Source of the DNA: Pseudomonas sp. DY-1
GTDB lineage: Bacteria > Pseudomonadota > Gammaproteobacteria > Pseudomonadales > Pseudomonadaceae
Direction: 5' to 3'
Assembly (NCBI RefSeq): GCF_003626975.1
Contig: NZ_CP032616.1
Span: forward strand, 2,790,001 to 2,854,000
DNA length: 64,000 bases
Part shown: positions 46,474 through 55,221 of the stretch, piece by piece
How positions within the stretch are numbered: the stretch's first letter is position 1
How the letters are laid out: each line of letters begins with the position of its first letter
The notes under the pieces: generated by a model
Seen by the model: the letters and a program-made list of their open reading frames with translations, nothing else
Databases searched by the model: none
Told to the model about the DNA's origin: nothing
Translations under genes and position numbers: made by a program

Positions 46474-48181
46474 GCGACTCGCGCACTCGCAGTCCCAGCG
46501 CTTCGGCCCGCTGAACGCAGAACTCACGCTGCCCAGCAGGTACATCCGCCAGACTTATCCACAGGCTGCCATCGGCGCCCTGGGTTACCTCGCAACCCAG
46601 GGTCGGGCAGGCGCTGCCAACCCGATCGCGATAAACGCTGGCTGCCGCCAGCTCCCGCAGCTTCTGCTTGTAGATCTTCCCCACCACCGTCACCGGCAGG
46701 GCATCCACCAGGAATATCCGTTTCGGGCAGGCCGGACGTTCAGCGATGTGCTCGAAGGCGAACCGCTGCAGTTCGTCGAGGCTGGCCGCCTGACCCTGGC
46801 GCAGCTGCACGAACACCACCGGCAGCTCGCCGGCGTACTCGTCGGGCATGCCCACGGCAGCAGCCATGGAGACTGCCGGGTGGCTTTCCAGGCAGTTCTC
46901 GATCAGCGCCGGATCGATATTGTGGCCGCTGCGGATGATCAGGTCCTTGGCACGCCCGGTGATGAACAGATTGCCGTTTTCGTCCAGGTGCCCCAGATCG
47001 CCACTGCGCAACCAGCCTCCCTCCAGTGGCGACCGGTCCTGCCCCAGGTAGCCGGGAAAAACCGTGGGGCCGCGCACGCAGATTTCCCCGCCGTCGATCC
47101 GCACTTCGATTGGCGCCGCCACATGCCCGGCACTGCCCGGAATCGCCGGACGACTCAGATTGGGCAACGCGATCACGCCGCTGCATTCCGTCATGCCGTA
47201 GGCCTGGTACAGCTCCAGCCCTGTCTGTGCCTTCACCTTCTCGCACAGGGCCGCCGGTACCGGTGCGCCGCCGGAAAGCATGAAACGCAGACTGCTGATG
47301 TCGTGCCCGTCGATCGGGACTTCCAGCATTGCCGCCACCGAGGTGGGAATGCCGCCACTGAGGGTGATGCCGTAATGCTCCACCAGACGCCAGTGTTGGC
47401 GGATCACCTCCGGATTGCGGAAGCCGCCCAGTGTCGGCAGCAACATGCGCAACCCGCTGGCCAGGCCGCCCAGGCTATTCACGAGGGCACCGGCTACGTG
47501 GAAGATCGGCAAACCGTTCAGCGCCACATCCTCAGGGCCGGCCTCCATGCAGGCGCGATAGGCGCAAGCGGCGGCTACCTGGTTCGCATGGGTCTGCCGG
47601 GCGAGCTTGGGCACCCCCGTGGTACCGCCGGTATGGAAGTAGGCGGCAATGTCGTCTGGCCGAGGCAGCAGTGCCGGCTCCAATGCCGCGCCGGAGTAGC
47701 GTTCGAGCAACTGGTCGTAGAAAAACTCGCCGCCCTGTACCAGTACCGACACGCACCTGGGTCGCTTCGACAAGCGCAACGAAGCGCCCAGCGCCTTTTG
47801 CCACAGGTCCGAGCCCGGCACCGGACCGAGCGCCACCAACAGATCCGTGCCGGCCTTGTCCATCAGGCTGGCCAGGGCTTCTTCGCTCAGCAGCGGGTTG
47901 ATCGGGTTGGCGATGCCGACGCTGGCGGCGGCCCACAGCAGGCACTGGCTCTGCGGTATGTTCGGCAGCAGCAGCGTGATCACCGGCCTGCGCGTGCCGG
48001 CCAGGTCCAGCAGCATCCGCGCGCTGCGATTGAGCTGGTCAAAGAATGCCCAATAGCTCAGGTCCTGCTCGCCCATCTCCTCCCCGAGGTTGTGGATAAA
48101 GGTCAGCGCCATTCGTTCCGGGTGAGCGGCCGCCGAGGCCTGCAATAGTTCGTAGACAGTGGTGGGAATCTGGCTGGACAT
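46451..48181 (-). CDS. acyl-CoA synthetase (AMP-forming)
   Basis: 576 residues. ANL-superfamily motifs: P-loop FHTGGTTGVPKLARQTH, YGMTECSGV, LRSGDLGHLDENGNLFITGRAKDLIIRSGHNI and C-terminal Lys in VTVVGKIYK. It activates a carboxylic acid to its CoA ester; chain length and type are not predictable. The ~60-residue C-terminal tail beyond the catalytic Lys is longer than usual. Confidence 0.88.
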   Translation of the reverse strand: MSSQIPTTVYELLQASAAAHPERMALTFIHNLGEEMGEQDLSYWAFFDQLNRSARMLLDLAGTRRPVITLLLPNIPQSQCLLWAAASVGIANPINPLLSEEALASLMDKAGTDLLVALGPVPGSDLWQKALGASLRLSKRPRCVSVLVQGGEFFYDQLLERYSGAALEPALLPRPDDIAAYFHTGGTTGVPKLARQTHANQVAAACAYRACMEAGPEDVALNGLPIFHVAGALVNSLGGLASGLRMLLPTLGGFRNPEVIRQHWRLVEHYGITLSGGIPTSVAAMLEVPIDGHDISSLRFMLSGGAPVPAALCEKVKAQTGLELYQAYGMTECSGVIALPNLSRPAIPGSAGHVAAPIEVRIDGGEICVRGPTVFPGYLGQDRSPLEGGWLRSGDLGHLDENGNLFITGRAKDLIIRSGHNIDPALIENCLESHPAVSMAAAVGMPDEYAGELPVVFVQLRQGQAASLDELQRFAFEHIAERPACPKRIFLVDALPVTVVGKIYKQKLRELAAASVYRDRVGSACPTLGCEVTQGADGSLWISLADVPAGQREFCVQRAEALGLRVRESLSPPVCA

Positions 48182-48375
48182 GGCGGCCTCCTGGACCTGC
48201 GCGTTGTTGTGCGCCGATTCTTGGGGGCCGCCGCAAAGGCGGCATTAACAAATGTTAAGAAGGCTGGCGAGGCTTGTAACCCTCGGCCAGCGCCTACCTG
48301 ACGACATCGTTTCGCCGTCCCTGTCTCCCGGCCAAAGGCAAAGGTTTCATGCGTGCCGCGACAGGAGAAGCCGCC

Positions 48376-48860
48376 ATGAAATCACTCCAGTACCTCGCCC
48401 TGGTGGTCTTGCTGCCTGCCTGAGCGCCCATGCCAAAGTCGCCAGCGAAAAGAACATGACCCTCAAGATCGCCAGCGACATCGCCAACGCCGCGGTGCAG
48501 GCCTGCACCGCCAAGGGCTACAACGTCACGGCCGCAGTGATGGACCGCGCCGGCGGTGTGCGCACCATCCTCCGCACGGACAAGGCGGGCCCGCACACCC
48601 TCGACTCTGCCCGGCGTAAGGCCTACACCGCCGCCTCGACCAAGCGCAGCAACACCGAAATGCTTGAGAACGTGCAGAAGAGTCCTGCGGCCCAGTACTT
48701 GCCGATGATCGACGGATTCCTGGTAGTGAGCGGCGGCGTACCGGTGAAAGTGGGCGATGAGGTGATCGGTGCCGTGGGCGTGGGCGGCGCGCCTGGCGGG
48801 CACCTGGATGAACAGTGCGCCAACGCAGGCCTGGAAGTGGTTGAGGATCAGCTCAAGTAG
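48376..48860 (+). pseudogene. GlcG/HbpS-like (DUF336) protein, frameshifted in the signal peptide
   Basis: ATG 48376 with CAGGAGA upstream reads MKSLQYLALVVLLPA and then stops at 48423. In the neighbouring frame the sequence goes on as ACLSAHAKVASEKN and a complete GlcG/HbpS domain (IASDIANAAVQACTAKGYNVTAAVMDRAGGV ... GGAPGGHLDEQCANAG) to 48860. One added base near 48412 would give an intact signal peptide ending SAHA. Either a true frameshift or a sequence error; a start at ATG 48456 would give a leaderless protein. Confidence 0.75.
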
Positions 48861-48869
48861 TACCGGACG

Positions 48870-49976
48870 TCAGAACCGCGCCAACTGCATCTCCTTCAGC
48901 CGGCTCAGGGTGCGGCGGAAGGGGAACTCCAGATAGCCCTCGGTGTAGAGGCGGTCCATGGCCACGGCCGCCTCGAGGTAAAGCGGCACCCGGCGGTCGT
49001 AGCACTCGTCCACCAGCGCGATGAAACGGCGCACGCCGTCGTCATGCACCGACAACTGCGGCAATTCGCGGTCGCCGGCGTCGACCCGTTCCGCACCATC
49101 TTCGGTACCCCGGGCGATACGCCCTTCGCGACGAGACGCACTCAAGTTGGGCACATCCCCCAGCAGAATCACCGGGAAGCGGTCACACAGGGCGATGAAA
49201 TCCAGGGCCGCCAGCGGTTGCTGGCAAAGGTCTTCATAGCGGAACCAGACCGCCGCCGCGCATTGGCGCACCACCGGTATCGGGCGATGGCCGAGCTCCA
49301 CCGGCTGGTTGGAACTGCCCTGCCCCGCTGCGAGCCGTTCGAAGACTTCGGCGAGGAAACCGGGCTTGCCCGGCTCGGCCACCCAGTAGCGCTGATGGGC
49401 CGTACCCGGGTGCAGGCGATGATCCTCACCGCCGTCCACTGCCACCACCTGCATGTGCCGCTCGATGGCGTCGATGGCCGGCACGAAACGCTCGCGGTTG
49501 AAGCCATCGGCGTAGAGTTGCTGCGGAGGCTGATTGGAGGTGGCGACCATGGCTACGCCTTCATCGAACATCGCCCGCAACAAGCGGCCAAGCAGCATCG
49601 CGTCGCCGATGTCATTGACGAACAGCTCGTCGAAGCACAGCACCCGCACCTCTTGCGCCAACTCACGGGCCAGCGCTTGCAGCGGGTCCGGCGTGCCGGT
49701 GAGCTGGAACAGCCGCTGATGGACCCAGCGCATGAAGTGATGGAAATGCTGACGCCGTGCCGGGACCCTGAGGCTCTGGTGGAAGCGGTCCATCAGCCAG
49801 GTCTTGCCGCGCCCTACCGGCCCCCAGAGATAGACGCCTGTTACCTCGCCGGCGTGGTGCAGCGCCTCATGACAGGCCTGTAGGCAATCGACCGCGCGCC
49901 GCTGGGCCGGGTCAGGCAGGAAACCACCCTGCTCGAGGGCGTGATGGTAGGCGGCGAGTGGGGAATCGAAGGTCAT
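48870..49976 (-). CDS. zapE: ZapE/AFG1-family ATPase
   Basis: 368 residues from ATG 49976; the frame to 50132 runs into repeats. Walker A GPVGRGKTWLMDRF, Walker B VLCFDELFVNDIGDAMLLGRLL, sensor region MVATSNQPPQQLYADG and a late C-terminal RLKEMQLARF. ZapE modulates the Z-ring, and AFG1 proteins act with proteases. Many pseudomonads have another copy elsewhere, so this could be a paralogue. Confidence 0.82.
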   Translation of the reverse strand: MTFDSPLAAYHHALEQGGFLPDPAQRRAVDCLQACHEALHHAGEVTGVYLWGPVGRGKTWLMDRFHQSLRVPARRQHFHHFMRWVHQRLFQLTGTPDPLQALARELAQEVRVLCFDELFVNDIGDAMLLGRLLRAMFDEGVAMVATSNQPPQQLYADGFNRERFVPAIDAIERHMQVVAVDGGEDHRLHPGTAHQRYWVAEPGKPGFLAEVFERLAAGQGSSNQPVELGHRPIPVVRQCAAAVWFRYEDLCQQPLAALDFIALCDRFPVILLGDVPNLSASRREGRIARGTEDGAERVDAGDRELPQLSVHDDGVRRFIALVDECYDRRVPLYLEAAVAMDRLYTEGYLEFPFRRTLSRLKEMQLARF

Positions 49977-50018
49977 GGCGCGGCATTGTGGAGGTTGCAG
50001 ACGCCTTCGGGAAGGTTC

Positions 50019-50127
50019 GTAGGTTGGCGCAGAGCGCAGCGAAGCCCAACGCATTCTGCCTCGGATACTTCCGCGTGGCGGGAAAACCCTCACCCTGCCC
50101 CCCTCTCCCGGAGGGAGAGGGGGGCAG
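50019..50127. repeat. half GTAGGTTGG repeat plus strong hairpin
   Basis: A half copy of the 86-bp repeat (50019-50050, with CAGCGAAGCCCAACGC) is followed by a perfect 15-bp inverted repeat CTGCCCCCCTCTCCC/GGGAGAGGGGGGCAG with a GGA loop (50095-50127), 6 nt from the lysA stop. It may serve as the lysA 3' end. Confidence 0.75.
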
Positions 50128-50132
50128 AACAC

Positions 50133-51371
50133 TCAGAACTGCTCGAGCGCCAGCAGGTCCGCCAGGGGCTGGCGGCGGCGAATCAGGCGGGCTTCCTCGC
50201 CATCCACCAGCACCTCCGGCAGCAGCGGCCGGCTGTTGTAGTTGGATGACATCGACGCGCCATAGGCGCCGGTGTCGTGGATCAGCAGCAGGTCGCCAAC
50301 CTGGGCCGCCGGCAGGGCGCGCGGCGCCACCAGGCCACCGTCGTGCTGGGTGAAGACGTCGCCGGATTCGCACAGCGGGCCGGCGACCACCGTCTGGCGC
50401 TGCGGGGCGGTAACCGGGTTGCCGGCATCATCCAGCAGGCTCATGTCGTGGAAGCTGCCGTACATGGACGGGCGCATCAGGTCGTTGAAGCCGGCATCCA
50501 CCAGGATGAAGTGGTTGCTGCCCACATCCTTCACCGCGCGCACTTCGCTGAGCAGACAGCCGGACTCGGCTACCAGGAAGCGACCCGGTTCCAGTTCCAG
50601 GCGCACCGGATGCTTGACGATGCCTTCGATCTCGCGACGGGCCTGGTTCCACAGTTCCGCATAGCGCGGAATGTCCACCACCGGGTCGCCCTGGCGATAG
50701 GGAATGGACAGGCCGCCACCGGCGGAAATGGCTTCCAGGTCGCAACCCAGGTCACGTACCGCGCCGACCATTGCCCCGCAAACCTCTTCCAGGTGGCTGT
50801 AGTCCACACCGGAGCCGATGTGCATGTGCAGGCCCACCAGAACCAGACCGTAATCACGGATCACCGCCATCGCGGCGTCCAGCTGGCTGTGCCAGATGCC
50901 GTGTTTGCTGTTCTCGCCGCCGGTATTGGTCTTCTGGCTGTGGCCATGGCCGAAGCCGGGGTTGATGCGCAGCCACACGCGATGGCCGGGGCTTGCCTGG
51001 CCGAGCTGGGTGAGCATGTCGATTGAGCCGACGTTGACCTCGATACCCAGTTCAACGGCGCGCTTGAGGGTGGCACGGTCAAGCAGGTCGCAGGTCAGCA
51101 CCACGCCCGCCGGTTCACCCTTGGGCGAGTAGCCCGCCAGCAGAGCGCGCTCGATTTCGCCGAGGGATACCGCGTCCACCTGCACACCCTCTTCGCGCAT
51201 CAGGCGCAGGATGCTCAGGTTGGAGCAGGCCTTCTGGGCGAAACGGATCACATCGAAGCCCTTGAGCTGGGCGATTCGCTCGCGGATCACAGCCGCGTCG
51301 TAGCACCACAGCGGGGTGCCGTGTTCACGGACGAGGTTGGCGAGGGTAGCGGCGGGAATGTTCGGGCGCAT
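50133..51371 (-). CDS. lysA: diaminopimelate decarboxylase LysA, E. coli (LysR-controlled) type
   Basis: 412 residues. PLP Lys47 in RFAQKACSN, HMHIGSGVDY, SAGGGLSIPY, ELEPGRFLVAESG and CESGDVF are the fold III decarboxylase motifs. It converts meso-diaminopimelate to lysine. It is divergent from a LysR gene, as in E. coli, whereas Pseudomonas usually has lysA next to dapF, so this is likely a second or replacement copy. Confidence 0.9.
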   Translation of the reverse strand: MRPNIPAATLANLVREHGTPLWCYDAAVIRERIAQLKGFDVIRFAQKACSNLSILRLMREEGVQVDAVSLGEIERALLAGYSPKGEPAGVVLTCDLLDRATLKRAVELGIEVNVGSIDMLTQLGQASPGHRVWLRINPGFGHGHSQKTNTGGENSKHGIWHSQLDAAMAVIRDYGLVLVGLHMHIGSGVDYSHLEEVCGAMVGAVRDLGCDLEAISAGGGLSIPYRQGDPVVDIPRYAELWNQARREIEGIVKHPVRLELEPGRFLVAESGCLLSEVRAVKDVGSNHFILVDAGFNDLMRPSMYGSFHDMSLLDDAGNPVTAPQRQTVVAGPLCESGDVFTQHDGGLVAPRALPAAQVGDLLLIHDTGAYGASMSSNYNSRPLLPEVLVDGEEARLIRRRQPLADLLALEQF

Positions 51372-51484
51372 GGCGGCCTCCGGAATCGAGATGCCGCCAT
51401 GATCGCAAGCCGTACTGATTCATAAAAATACCAATTCATCACAACTCGATTCATTATTGATATGCAAACCACTCGGTACCGCCC
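51372..51484. promoter_or_regulatory. lysA-lysR divergent promoter with ATTCAT direct repeats
   Basis: ATTCAT occurs at 51418, 51434 and 51449, that is, every 15-16 bp. This periodic array is a candidate LysR binding region. Confidence 0.4.
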
Positions 51485-52411
51485 ATGGACCTTTCCCTCC
51501 GCCATATCGAAATCTTCCGCGCCGTGATGACTGCCGGCAGCGTCACCGGCGCAGCGCGCCTGCTGTTCACCTCCCAGCCCACCGTGAGCCGCGAGCTGGC
51601 ACGCTTCGAGCACCTGCTGGGCTTCCGTCTGTTCGATCGCGAAGGCGGGCGCCTGTCTCCCACTGCGCAGGGGTTGGCGCTGTTCGACGAGGTGCAGCGT
51701 GCCTACACCGGCCTGGAACGCATCGCCGGTGCGGCCCAGGCGATTCGGCGCTACGACCAGGGCCAGTTGGCCATCACCGGGCTGCCGGTGTTTGCCCAGA
51801 CCCTGCTGCCAGCGTTTGCCCAGGCGCTACAGGAACGCCACCCCGGCGTCAGCCTGAGCATCGCTGCACAAGAGTCACCGCTACTGGAGGAGTCCCTGAG
51901 CGGCCAGCGCCACGACCTCGGCCTCCTGGAAACCGAACTGGTGCCGCGCGGCACCCAGGGCAGCACCCTGCTGGCAGCTGACATGGTATGCATCCTCCCC
52001 GCTGGCCACCGTCTGCTACAGAAGCCGGTACTGGACCTGGCCGACTTCCATGACCAGCCGTTCATCAGCCTCTCGGGCCTGGACATCTATCGCCAGAGTC
52101 TGGATACGCACTTCGTCACCGCCGGTGTGCAACGCCGCCTGGTCGTTGAAACCAGCACCGCCGCCTCGGTCTGCGCCATGGTGCGCCAGGGACTGGGCCT
52201 GGCCATCGTCAACCCGCTGAGCGCCCTCGATGAAGCCGGACGGGGTCTGGAAATGCGCCGCCTCGCCGTATCGGTGCCCTTCCGTGTGCAACTCATCCGC
52301 CCCGAGTTCCGCCCTGCTTCGACCCTGGTCGACACGGCGATGCAACTCTTCCGCGAACAGGCCGAGGCGATCCAGCAACGACTGGCGCATCGCCTCATCG
52401 GCAACCCTTGA
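51485..52411 (+). CDS. lysR: LysR, activator of lysA
   Basis: 308 residues. The N-terminal HTH (LRHIEIFRAVMTAGSVTGAARLLFTSQPTVSRELARFEHLLGFRLFDR) and the effector domain (AQESPLLEESLSGQRHDLGLLETEL, STAASVCAMVRQGLGLAIVNPLSALD) follow E. coli LysR itself, not just the LTTR family. It probably activates lysA when diaminopimelate is high and lysine low. Confidence 0.9.
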   Translation: MDLSLRHIEIFRAVMTAGSVTGAARLLFTSQPTVSRELARFEHLLGFRLFDREGGRLSPTAQGLALFDEVQRAYTGLERIAGAAQAIRRYDQGQLAITGLPVFAQTLLPAFAQALQERHPGVSLSIAAQESPLLEESLSGQRHDLGLLETELVPRGTQGSTLLAADMVCILPAGHRLLQKPVLDLADFHDQPFISLSGLDIYRQSLDTHFVTAGVQRRLVVETSTAASVCAMVRQGLGLAIVNPLSALDEAGRGLEMRRLAVSVPFRVQLIRPEFRPASTLVDTAMQLFREQAEAIQQRLAHRLIGNP

Positions 52412-52482
52412 TACCTCCCCGCAGCCAGCACCGGCGCGCACAATAGGCGCCCGGCGCACTCCGTGCAGAAGGCAGGACCCGA

Positions 52483-53979
52483 ATGAAGACCCCCGGCGGC
52501 ATGTTGCTCTCCGGCATCGAACTGGACCGTTCCAGCGCGGTGCCGCTCTATCGTCAGCTCTACCTGCAAGTGCGCAAGCAGATCCTCTCCGGGCGGCTGC
52601 CAGGTGGTACCCGCCTGCCCTCCACACGAACCCTGTGCAAGGAGCTGGCGCTGTCGCGCATCACATTGCTCAATGCCTTCGACCAGCTCACCGCCGAAGG
52701 CTTCCTGGCACCGCGCACCGGAGCCGGCACCTATGTAAGCGATGAATGGGAGGGCCGTGACGCCGCTGCCGACGCCCCGCGTAAACCACCGCGCCTGTCG
52801 AGCCTGAGCCAGGCGGTGCATTCCATGCGCAGCGAGCACTTTGGCGGAGTGTCCTACAACGCCTGGGCGGCGGATTGCCCGACCTCCTTCCTGCCCAGCC
52901 ACCCGGCCTACGATGCCTTTCCGATGCCTGTCTGGAAGCGCCTGGTCGACCGTCACCTGCGTAAGCCGAGCAAGGCGCAACTGGGCTACGGCGAACTGAA
53001 GGGGCTGCAGCGCCTGCGCGAAGCAATAGTCGAATACGTGTTCGACGCCCGCGGCATCGACTGCAGCGTGGATCAGGTCGTGATCACCTCTGGTGCCCAG
53101 CAGGCCTTCAACCTGCTGGGCATGCTGCTGCTCAACCCCAGCGACAGCGTATGGATGGAAGACCCCGGCCACATAGCCGCGCGTATCGCCTTCCAGGCCC
53201 TGGGTTGCCAACTGGTGCCCCTGCGTATCGACGAGCAGGGACTGGACGTGCAGCAGGGACTGCGCGAATGCCCGGACGCGCGCCTGGCCTTCACCACCCC
53301 CTCTCGGCAGCACCCGCTGGGTACCACCATGAGCTATGCGCGCCGCCAGGAACTGATCGACTGGGCTGGACGCGGCCAGGGCTGGATAGTCGAAGACGAC
53401 TGTGACAGCGAGTTCCGCTACGTCGGTCGCTCGCTGCCGGCGCTCTACGCCATGGACCCATGGCAGAAGGTCATCTACGTCGGCACCTTCAGCAAAGTGC
53501 TCTACCCCTCGCTGCGCCTTGGCTACGTGATTCTTCCCGAGGCGCTGGTCGAACCCTTCTGCGCCATCCGCGCGGTGATGGACCGCAGCCCCTCCACACT
53601 GCATCAGGCCACCACCGCCGACTTCATGCAGGACGGGCACTTTCTAGGCCACATCCGCCGCATGCGCAGTCTGTACCAGGCACGCCAGGCCAGCCTGGTG
53701 GAGGCACTGCAGCGCCACCTGGGTGGGTTCCTCAGGGTGGACCCGGTAGAAGCCGGCCTGCACCTGATCGGCTGGCTGGACGAATCGGTGGACGACGACG
53801 CCCTGGCACGGGGGCTGGCCGATCACCAGGTCTACACCTACGCCCTGCGCGACTACTGCATCCGCCGATACCTGCCACCGGGACTGCTGCTGGGTTTCGC
53901 CGCCACCCCGGAGGAGCAGGCGGAGCAGCGCGTCCGTGAGTTCGCCAGCGCCTTGCGCGCCCTCGGGATGAAGGTTTGA
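52483..53979 (+). CDS. MocR/PdxR-type regulator (GntR HTH + aminotransferase fold)
   Basis: 498 residues. A GntR winged helix (~15-85; GGTRLPSTRTLCKELALSRITLLNAFDQLTAEGFL) is followed by a fold-I aminotransferase domain with the PLP Lys in YVGTFSKVLYPSLRLGY. MocR proteins use PLP as a sensor or ligand. It is upstream of the isomerase-MFS pair and probably controls it. Confidence 0.9.
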   Translation: MKTPGGMLLSGIELDRSSAVPLYRQLYLQVRKQILSGRLPGGTRLPSTRTLCKELALSRITLLNAFDQLTAEGFLAPRTGAGTYVSDEWEGRDAAADAPRKPPRLSSLSQAVHSMRSEHFGGVSYNAWAADCPTSFLPSHPAYDAFPMPVWKRLVDRHLRKPSKAQLGYGELKGLQRLREAIVEYVFDARGIDCSVDQVVITSGAQQAFNLLGMLLLNPSDSVWMEDPGHIAARIAFQALGCQLVPLRIDEQGLDVQQGLRECPDARLAFTTPSRQHPLGTTMSYARRQELIDWAGRGQGWIVEDDCDSEFRYVGRSLPALYAMDPWQKVIYVGTFSKVLYPSLRLGYVILPEALVEPFCAIRAVMDRSPSTLHQATTADFMQDGHFLGHIRRMRSLYQARQASLVEALQRHLGGFLRVDPVEAGLHLIGWLDESVDDDALARGLADHQVYTYALRDYCIRRYLPPGLLLGFAATPEEQAEQRVREFASALRALGMKV

Positions 53980-54028
53980 GCATCGCCACACGGGCTACCA
54001 AAGTGGTCATAACAACAAAAGGAAAATG

Positions 54029-54042
54029 GCTATAGGGATAGC
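54029..54042. promoter_or_regulatory. candidate operator upstream of the isomerase-MFS pair
   Basis: GCTAT-AGGG-ATAGC inverted repeat, extended by ATGG/CCAT on the outside (54025-54047, imperfect), 63 nt before the isomerase start. Candidate MocR site. Confidence 0.35.
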
Positions 54043-54104
54043 ACCATTCCGGAGCGATAAAGGCATCGCCGGCCACCCCGGCGTCGCTATCAGGAATGAC
54101 AATA

Positions 54105-55172
54105 ATGAATGCTATCCAAGCCCGATTCGCCGCCCTGCTGAGCCATAACGCAGGGGCTGGTTCCGAGCCTCCGCCGCTCACCCCCGACCTCGCCCGCCGT
54201 CTGCTGCAGCGCCTCGACAGCCTGCGCCTGTTCGCCCACGGCTATCCCCTGCTGACCAACCTTACCCAGGGCCGGGTCAGCCCCGAAGACATGCTCGACT
54301 TCGCCTATCGGCACGAACTCGATGGGCTCTCCCTGCACCTGCTGGATGGCGAACACAACAGCCTCTCGCAGATGTCGTCTGAGCGCCTCGCCGCCTTCGC
54401 CTCCAAGGCCCGCACCTTGGGTCTGGACGTCCACGTGGAGATCAGCAGCACCCTGCCTGAAGATGTCGACCAGGCCGTGGCCGTGGCCCGCGCTATCGGC
54501 AGCCGCAACATCCGTGTCTATTCCCGCTACGAGGGTCACCTTTCGCGGGTCATGGACCTTATCGAGGACGACCTGCGGCGCCTGGCACGACTGGCCGACG
54601 AACATGATCTCAACTTCGATTTCGAGCAGCACGAGGAACTCAAGAGCGACGAGATCGCCACGCTGCTGCGCCGCGTCGGACACCCGCGGCTAAATGCCCT
54701 GTTCGACTTCGGCAACATGATCAACGCGTGCGAACAGCCGTTGCCGGCACTCGCCAACCTCGCGCCCTTCATCCGCCAGGTTCACCTCAAGGGCGTACGC
54801 GTGGTGCCCGAGCAGAAAGGCTTCGGCCACTACGGTGTGCTCCAGGGCAGCGCCGAGGACCAGCTGCCCGGCGCGCGCATGCTGCTGGAACTGCTGCTGT
54901 TGGGTGAATCGGCACCGCAGGTGGTGGCCTTCATCCTGGAGCAGGAAAACCACTACATCGCCCCGGCCTTCCGTCAGACCAGCGAAGACGCCGACCCCTT
55001 CATTCCCTATCGCGAGATGAGCGAAACGCCGCTGCCGCCGGGCTACAGCCTGGAGCGAATGCTGGCCGACGAGCACCGCTGGGCCAACAACCAGGTGCGC
55101 CATGTCCGCGGCCTGCTGAACGAACTCCGCCTGCTGGCCGAGCTGACCCTGGCCGACGCCGAACGAACCTGA
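54105..55172 (+). CDS. sugar phosphate isomerase/epimerase-like TIM barrel protein
   Basis: 355 residues from ATG 54105 (AGGA 8 nt upstream); ATG 54096 is too close to it. Xylose-isomerase-like barrel with candidate metal ligands in FDFEQHEELKS, LNALFDFGNM, IRQVHLKG and FILEQENHY. Acts on an unknown sugar or sugar acid; the next gene is its likely transporter. Confidence 0.8.
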   Translation: MNAIQARFAALLSHNAGAGSEPPPLTPDLARRLLQRLDSLRLFAHGYPLLTNLTQGRVSPEDMLDFAYRHELDGLSLHLLDGEHNSLSQMSSERLAAFASKARTLGLDVHVEISSTLPEDVDQAVAVARAIGSRNIRVYSRYEGHLSRVMDLIEDDLRRLARLADEHDLNFDFEQHEELKSDEIATLLRRVGHPRLNALFDFGNMINACEQPLPALANLAPFIRQVHLKGVRVVPEQKGFGHYGVLQGSAEDQLPGARMLLELLLLGESAPQVVAFILEQENHYIAPAFRQTSEDADPFIPYREMSETPLPPGYSLERMLADEHRWANNQVRHVRGLLNELRLLAELTLADAERT

Positions 55173-55221
55173 CCGGCCGTCCTGACGGCTCCCCGTAACC
55201 CGGAAACTGTGGAGAACAACA

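Noticed and set aside
46556..46564. Perfect DnaA box TTATCCACA inside the synthetase gene (others at about 48088 and 59041)
   Set aside because: Isolated boxes in coding sequence are expected by chance at this frequency; only the clustered set at 32669 was kept.
46337..48148. A 603-codon plus-strand frame antisense to the acyl-CoA synthetase
   Set aside because: No protein-like composition; the minus-strand frame has all synthetase motifs.
48252..48455. N-terminal extension of the GlcG/HbpS-like frame back to 48252
   Set aside because: The extension is Arg-rich non-coding-like sequence, and the real leader is in the other frame from 48376.
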